A stretch of DNA of 64,000 nt. It comes from Streptomyces cacaoi (GTDB lineage: Bacteria > Actinomycetota > Actinomycetes > Streptomycetales > Streptomycetaceae). The notes beneath the pieces were generated by a model. That model was not told the origin of the DNA. It did no database searches and saw nothing but the letters and a program-made list of their open reading frames with translations. The stretch covers positions 1-64,000 of the forward strand of contig NZ_BJMM01000029.1 of the NCBI RefSeq assembly GCF_006539165.1, read 5' to 3'. A program made the position numbers and the translations under genes. Of the stretch, positions 60,408 through 64,000 are shown one piece after another; the first letter of the stretch is position 1, and the number at the start of each line of letters is the position of its first letter.

Positions 60408-61280
60408 ATGAAGGACGCGGAATCCGGCAACCGGCTCGGCAGCTACCTCCGTGCCCGGCGCGAGCTGGTCTCCCCGGCACAGGCCGGGCTCCCGCCCGGC
60501 GGCAACCGCCGCGTGCCCGGCCTGCGCCGCGAGGAGGTCGCCCTGCTCGCGGGGATCAGCCCCGACTACTACCTGCGCCTGGAACGGGGACGGGACAAGA
60601 ACCCCTCACCGCAGGTCCTCGCCTCGCTCGCGCGCGTCCTGCAACTCGACGAGACCGAGCGGGCCTATCTGCTCGGCCTCGCGGCGGCCCGCCCCAGGGC
60701 GCCGCGCCGCAAGCGGCCCGAGCACGTACCGGCGCGCGTGCACGAACTGCTCGCCCATCTTCAGATCCCCGCGTTCGTCGAAGGCCGCGCGTTCGACGTC
60801 CTCGCCTCCAACTCCATGGCCGTCGCACTCTCGCCCCGGCTGCGGCCCGGCCACAACCGGCTGCGCTCCCTCCTCCTCGATCCCGAGGAGCGCGCCTTCC
60901 AGCAGGACTGGACGCAGGCCACCGCCGATTTCGTCGCCGCCCTGCGCACCACCATCGGCGACGACACCGACGATCCCCGGTTCGTCGAGCTGGTCGGCGA
61001 ACTCGCCCTGTCCAGCAGCCGGTTCCGCACCCTGTGGGCCCGCCACGACGTCCGTGGCCTCGACGGGGGCACCACCACGGTCCATCACCCCGCCGTCGGT
61101 GAACTCCGCCTCCACCGCGACAAACTCCCCGTCGACGACGTGATCCTCGTCCTCTACTACCCCGACAAGGACAGCGACAGCGACGAGAAACTGCGCCTGC
61201 TCGCCGCGCTCGCCCACACCGGGCCCACCGGTACGGCGCACGACGAACCGACGGACAGCCCCCGCCCGGGGACCACCTGA
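60408..61280 (+). CDS. Helix-turn-helix regulator with MmyB-type ligand domain
   Basis: 290 residues. N-terminal XRE-type helix-turn-helix (about 8-75: LGSYLRARRELVSPAQ, RRVPGLRREEVALLAGISPDYYLRLERGRD), then a MmyB-like PAS ligand-binding domain (about 105-265: VEGRAFDVLASNSMAVALSPRLRPGHN, WARHDVRGLDGGTTTVHHPAVGELRLH). In characterised members the ligand domain binds fatty acids or small lipids. Divergent SDR genes next to such regulators are common, and the direct repeats at 60338 are the probable binding sites. Confidence 0.92.
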   Translation: MKDAESGNRLGSYLRARRELVSPAQAGLPPGGNRRVPGLRREEVALLAGISPDYYLRLERGRDKNPSPQVLASLARVLQLDETERAYLLGLAAARPRAPRRKRPEHVPARVHELLAHLQIPAFVEGRAFDVLASNSMAVALSPRLRPGHNRLRSLLLDPEERAFQQDWTQATADFVAALRTTIGDDTDDPRFVELVGELALSSSRFRTLWARHDVRGLDGGTTTVHHPAVGELRLHRDKLPVDDVILVLYYPDKDSDSDEKLRLLAALAHTGPTGTAHDEPTDSPRPGTT

Positions 61281-61296
61281 GGGAGATCCGCCGTGC

Positions 61297-61959
61297 TCAG
61301 ACGACGGCGCCGCGCCCCGGATCGTCGTCGTCGTCCTCGCTGCCGTCCCGCATCCGCGTGATCAGCGTCGCGAAGCCGCCCAGGAAGCCGCCGACGCCCA
61401 GGGTGACGATCCACCAGGTCAGTTCGGCCTGTACGAGGATGGCGCCGATCAGCAGCAGCGGGCCGCCGAGCACCGCGAGCCAGGCGAACTTCGTCGTCAC
61501 ATCCGTCTCGGGAAGCGGCGGCGGCTCGGGCGGCTCGAAGTGGCCCTCGTCCTCCTCCGAGTCCGGCGGCTCCCAGTCGCGGGGGCCGGTGCCGGCCGCG
61601 TAGACGGTGAGGCTGCGGATGCCGGCCGGACCCGGCACGGTGCCGACGCCGCCCCGGCCGTTCCCGCGGTCTTCCCCGCCCTCGGTGTCCTCGCCGTCCT
61701 CGGCGTCCCCGGCGTGCTCGGCGGTGGTGCCGTCTCCGCCGGTCCTGCCGTCCCCGCCGCCGTCCCGCGCGGGGGAACCGCCGTCCGCCGCCGCGTCCTT
61801 CGGCAGCTCGTCCGGGGGCTCCTCGCCGTACGCGGCGACGATCTCCGCCCAGGCCGCCTCCTCGTCGGCGGGCAGCGACGGTTCGCGCCGGGCCGGCTTC
61901 TCGCCCTCGCCGCCGCGATCCTCGGGCTCCCGCCCCGCGTCCGGGTCACGCTCGGTCAC
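61297..61959 (-). CDS. Membrane protein with disordered acidic N-terminus
   Basis: 220 residues. Residues 1-150 are hydrophilic, acidic and Gly/Asp/Pro-rich (one conserved-looking helix, PADEEAAWAEIVAAYGEEPPDEL). Two transmembrane helices at about 160-178 and 183-205 are followed by an acidic DDDDD tail. Resembles streptomycete DUF308-like or unnamed two-helix proteins; I do not assign a function. GTG start overlaps the hydrolase stop by 14 bp, so the pair is one operon. Confidence 0.8.
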   Translation of the reverse strand: MTERDPDAGREPEDRGGEGEKPARREPSLPADEEAAWAEIVAAYGEEPPDELPKDAAADGGSPARDGGGDGRTGGDGTTAEHAGDAEDGEDTEGGEDRGNGRGGVGTVPGPAGIRSLTVYAAGTGPRDWEPPDSEEDEGHFEPPEPPPLPETDVTTKFAWLAVLGGPLLLIGAILVQAELTWWIVTLGVGGFLGGFATLITRMRDGSEDDDDDPGRGAVV

Positions 61960-62749
61960 TGGTCATCCTCTGTTCCTCGCCCGCTGCGCCGTCCCGGCCC
62001 AGGCCGCCGAGCCGCTCGATGAAACCGAGGCTGTCGGCGAAGATCCGTTCCGCGTCGTGGTCGAGCGTCGCGACGTGGTAGCTCCGCTCCAGGATGCTCT
62101 CCGTGACATCGGTGGAGGAGACGCGGCCGAGCACCGACGCGGCGGCCGAGGCGGGGACCACATGGTCGGTGCGGCTGCGCAGGAGCAGCAGCGGCTGGGT
62201 GACCTTCGGCAGATCGGCCCGCAGGACGCGGTAGAAGTCGCGCAGCGCGTAGGCGGCCCGGGTCGGTACCCGGCCGTAGCCCAGCTCCCGGCCGCCGCCC
62301 TTGGCGATGTCGTCGGTGATGCCCCGCACCGAGCGGGTCAGGAACCGGGCGAAGGGCACCGCGTACCCCGTCAGCCGGGGGAAGGCCGTCGCCGGGTTGA
62401 CCACGACGACGCCGCGTACCGCGTCCCCGTGGTGCGCGGCCAGCCGCAGCGCGAGCCCGCCGCCCATCGAGAGGCCGAAGACGAAGACCCGCTCGCACCG
62501 TTCGGTCAGCAGCCGCAGCTCGCGGTCGACGGTGGCGTACCAGTCCTCCCAGCTGGTCAGCGCCATGTCCTCCCAGCGGCTGCCGTGCCCCGGCAGCAGC
62601 GGCAGCGCGACGGTCAGCCCGTGCCCCGCCAGATACTCGGCCCACGGGCGCAGCGACTGCGGTGAGCCCGTGAAGCCGTGGCAGAGCAGCACTCCGGTCG
62701 AGGAGCCGTCGTGGTGGTACGGCTCGGCTCCGGCGAGTAGGGGCGGCAC
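61946..62749 (-). CDS. Alpha/beta hydrolase (carboxylesterase/monoglyceride lipase-like)
   Basis: 267 residues from GTG 62749, with AGGAGG 6 bp upstream; the longer open frame is rejected. VLLCHGFTGSPQSLRPWAEYLA carries the oxyanion HG, the nucleophile is Ser in FVFGLSMGGGLALRLA near 107, Asp in LRSRTDHVVPA near 210, and His in SYHVATLDHDAERIF near 238. Resembles Bacillus Est30-type carboxylesterases that act on short acyl esters or monoacylglycerol. Upstream of plsC in opposite orientation, which suggests lipid metabolism. Confidence 0.92.
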   Translation of the reverse strand: MPPLLAGAEPYHHDGSSTGVLLCHGFTGSPQSLRPWAEYLAGHGLTVALPLLPGHGSRWEDMALTSWEDWYATVDRELRLLTERCERVFVFGLSMGGGLALRLAAHHGDAVRGVVVVNPATAFPRLTGYAVPFARFLTRSVRGITDDIAKGGGRELGYGRVPTRAAYALRDFYRVLRADLPKVTQPLLLLRSRTDHVVPASAAASVLGRVSSTDVTESILERSYHVATLDHDAERIFADSLGFIERLGGLGRDGAAGEEQRMTSDRA

Positions 62750-63029
62750 GGTGGGCCTCCTGGGGCTCGGCGGGCGGACGGCGCCCGGTCCTCGCATACG
62801 GGCCGTCGGACCCGTGGGAACCGGCGCCGGCCGGGTCGGCATGTTGGTGCATGTCGGCGGGCCGTCGGTCGTCGCGGACCGCGGCGGAAGCCCTGCCAAC
62901 CCTACGCGGGCGCACGGGCAGCCCGATAGCTCCGCCGTCACGTACGGGCCGGCACCGGTTCCGGGATCCTCCGGGGAGTGCCCGGGCCGGCATCGGGATA
63001 GGGTCAGGCGTCAGACGGAGGTGGTCCAG

Positions 63030-63893
63030 GTGTTCTACGGCGCGATGAAGATGTCGGTCGGCAACGCGCTGAAGCTGACGTTCCGGCCCTGGGTGGAGGG
63101 GCTGGAGCACGTGCCCGCCGAGGGGCCGGCGATCCTGGCGAGCAATCATCTGTCGTTCTCGGACTCCTTCTTCCTGCCGGCGGTCCTGGACCGCAAGGTC
63201 ACCTTCATCGCGAAGGCCGAGTACTTCACCACCCCGGGGGTCAAGGGGAAGCTGACGGCCGCGTTCTTCAAGGGCGTCGGCCAGCTGCCGGTGGACCGCT
63301 CCGGCGCGCGGGGCGCGGGCGAGGCCGCGATCAAGCAGGGGCTCCAGGTGCTGGAGCGGGGGGAGTTGTTCGGCATCTACCCGGAGGGCACCCGCTCGCC
63401 CGACGGCCGCCTCTACCGCGGCAAGCCGGGCGGCCTGGCCCGGGTGGCGCTGCGCTCCGGCGCACCGGTCATCCCGGTCGCCATGATCGACACCGAGAAG
63501 ATCCAGCCGCCGGGCAAGGCCGTACCGAAGCTGATGCGCCCGGGCATCCGGATCGGCGCCCCGCTGGACTTCAGCCGCTACCAGGGCATGGACAACGACA
63601 GGTTCATCCAGCGCGCGGTGACCGACGAGGTCATGTACGCCATCCTCAAGCTGTCCGGCCAGGAGTACGTGGACATCTACGCCACGGCGGCCAAGCGTGC
63701 GATCGCCGAGGCGGAGAAGGCGCAGAAGGCCGAGCGGGCCGAGGCGGAGAAGGCGGAGAAGGGCGGAAAGGCCGAGAAGGCCGAGAAGGTGGGGAAGGGC
63801 GAGGAGGCCGGGGAGGCCGGAGCCGGGGAGGAGTCCGCCCGGCCGCTGCACGGGCGGGAGCGCGAGGACGGCGGCTCGGGGAGGGCCGCCTAG
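63030..63893 (+). CDS. plsC: 1-acyl-sn-glycerol-3-phosphate acyltransferase (PlsC)
   Basis: 287 residues, GTG 63030 with GGAGG 8 bp upstream. PlsC/LPLAT motifs: NHLSFSD (His40, Asp45), FIAKAEYF, KGVGQLPVDRSG, and FGIYPEGTRSPDGRLYRGKPG. It acylates lysophosphatidic acid to phosphatidic acid at the membrane. The last ~55 residues are a Lys-Ala-Glu repeat tail (AEKAEKAQKAERAEAEKAEK type) then a Gly/Glu/Arg end not found in family members, again coded by short tandem units. Confidence 0.92.
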   Translation: MFYGAMKMSVGNALKLTFRPWVEGLEHVPAEGPAILASNHLSFSDSFFLPAVLDRKVTFIAKAEYFTTPGVKGKLTAAFFKGVGQLPVDRSGARGAGEAAIKQGLQVLERGELFGIYPEGTRSPDGRLYRGKPGGLARVALRSGAPVIPVAMIDTEKIQPPGKAVPKLMRPGIRIGAPLDFSRYQGMDNDRFIQRAVTDEVMYAILKLSGQEYVDIYATAAKRAIAEAEKAQKAERAEAEKAEKGGKAEKAEKVGKGEEAGEAGAGEESARPLHGREREDGGSGRAA

Positions 63894-63936
63894 CCGGCTC
63901 GGCACCCGCGTCGTCCATGTCGTGCAGAGTGAACCC

Positions 63937-63994
63937 GACCGCCCCCGGCGGTCGGAGGAGACAGCCCGCCCCCGGCGGTCGGGAGGAGACAGCC
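63937..63994 (+). repeat. Tandem 27-bp hairpin repeat
   Basis: Units beginning GCCCCCGGCGGTCGG and ending GGAGGAGACAGCC occur twice (63941-63966 and about 63967-63994). The first includes GACCGCC-CCC-GGCGGTC (63937-63953), a 7-bp stem hairpin. It lies 44 bp after plsC and may be a terminator or the start of a longer array cut by the window end. Confidence 0.6.
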
Positions 63995-64000
63995 GCCCCG

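Overview
The window is high-GC actinobacterial DNA with frequent GTG starts, GTGA/ATGA gene overlaps and very G+C-rich third codon positions. Gene content and order (nadA, erpA, adoK, cta and qcr genes, trpD, paired NlpC/P60 hydrolases, pimB', glkA) fit a Streptomyces or close relative; the genus call is inference from remembered synteny.

Layout. 0.2-7.4 kb: nadA with an acetyltransferase, erpA-type Fe-S carrier, an unrecognised membrane-anchored protein, AdoK-like PfkB kinase and a cysteine desulfurase-TusA fusion. 7.7-17.4 kb: the aerobic respiratory terminus, ctaC-ctaD-ctaF then ctaE-qcrC-qcrA-qcrB, interrupted by an L,D-transpeptidase and a degenerate receiver protein. 17.6-23.1 kb: trpD, a VOC protein, a small zinc-finger-like protein, a GNAT enzyme and a secreted surface protein. 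23.1-27.4 kb: ROK repressor divergent from xylA-xylB with a clear operator palindrome between them. 27.6-34.3 kb: MalY/PatB aminotransferase with an NhaC antiporter, a SAM riboswitch ahead of a class V PLP enzyme, a secreted repeat peptide and a methyltransferase. 34.3-40.0 kb: glycerate kinase, SLC13-type permease, and a small hydrophilic protein/histidine kinase/response regulator operon read leftward. 40.1-43.3 kb: rhomboid protease with a stand-alone Lrp/AsnC effector domain, a zinc-ribbon protein and an NYN-domain protein. 43.6-47.4 kb: two paralogous NlpC/P60 hydrolases and a zincin-like lipoprotein. 47.4-53.3 kb: GT87 mannosyltransferase, PimB', an LLM oxidoreductase and a long-chain acyl-CoA ligase. 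53.6-64 kb: phosphoesterase, START-like protein with ArsA-like ATPase, DUF5304-like protein, glucokinase, EEP nuclease, SDR with MmyB-type regulator, alpha/beta hydrolase with membrane protein, and PlsC.

Themes. Sulfur, Fe-S and SAM functions recur (erpA, desulfurase-TusA, PatB, SAM riboswitch, class V enzyme). Cell-envelope functions dominate 40-53 kb. Many unrelated genes carry 9-bp (three-codon) tandem repeat tracts, some inside enzyme domains, which is the most unusual property of the window. No transposase, CRISPR array, rRNA or tRNA was seen. The best candidates for something undescribed are the secreted 15-residue-repeat peptide next to a methyltransferase, and the riboswitch-miniORF-hairpin leader at 30.9-31.1 kb.
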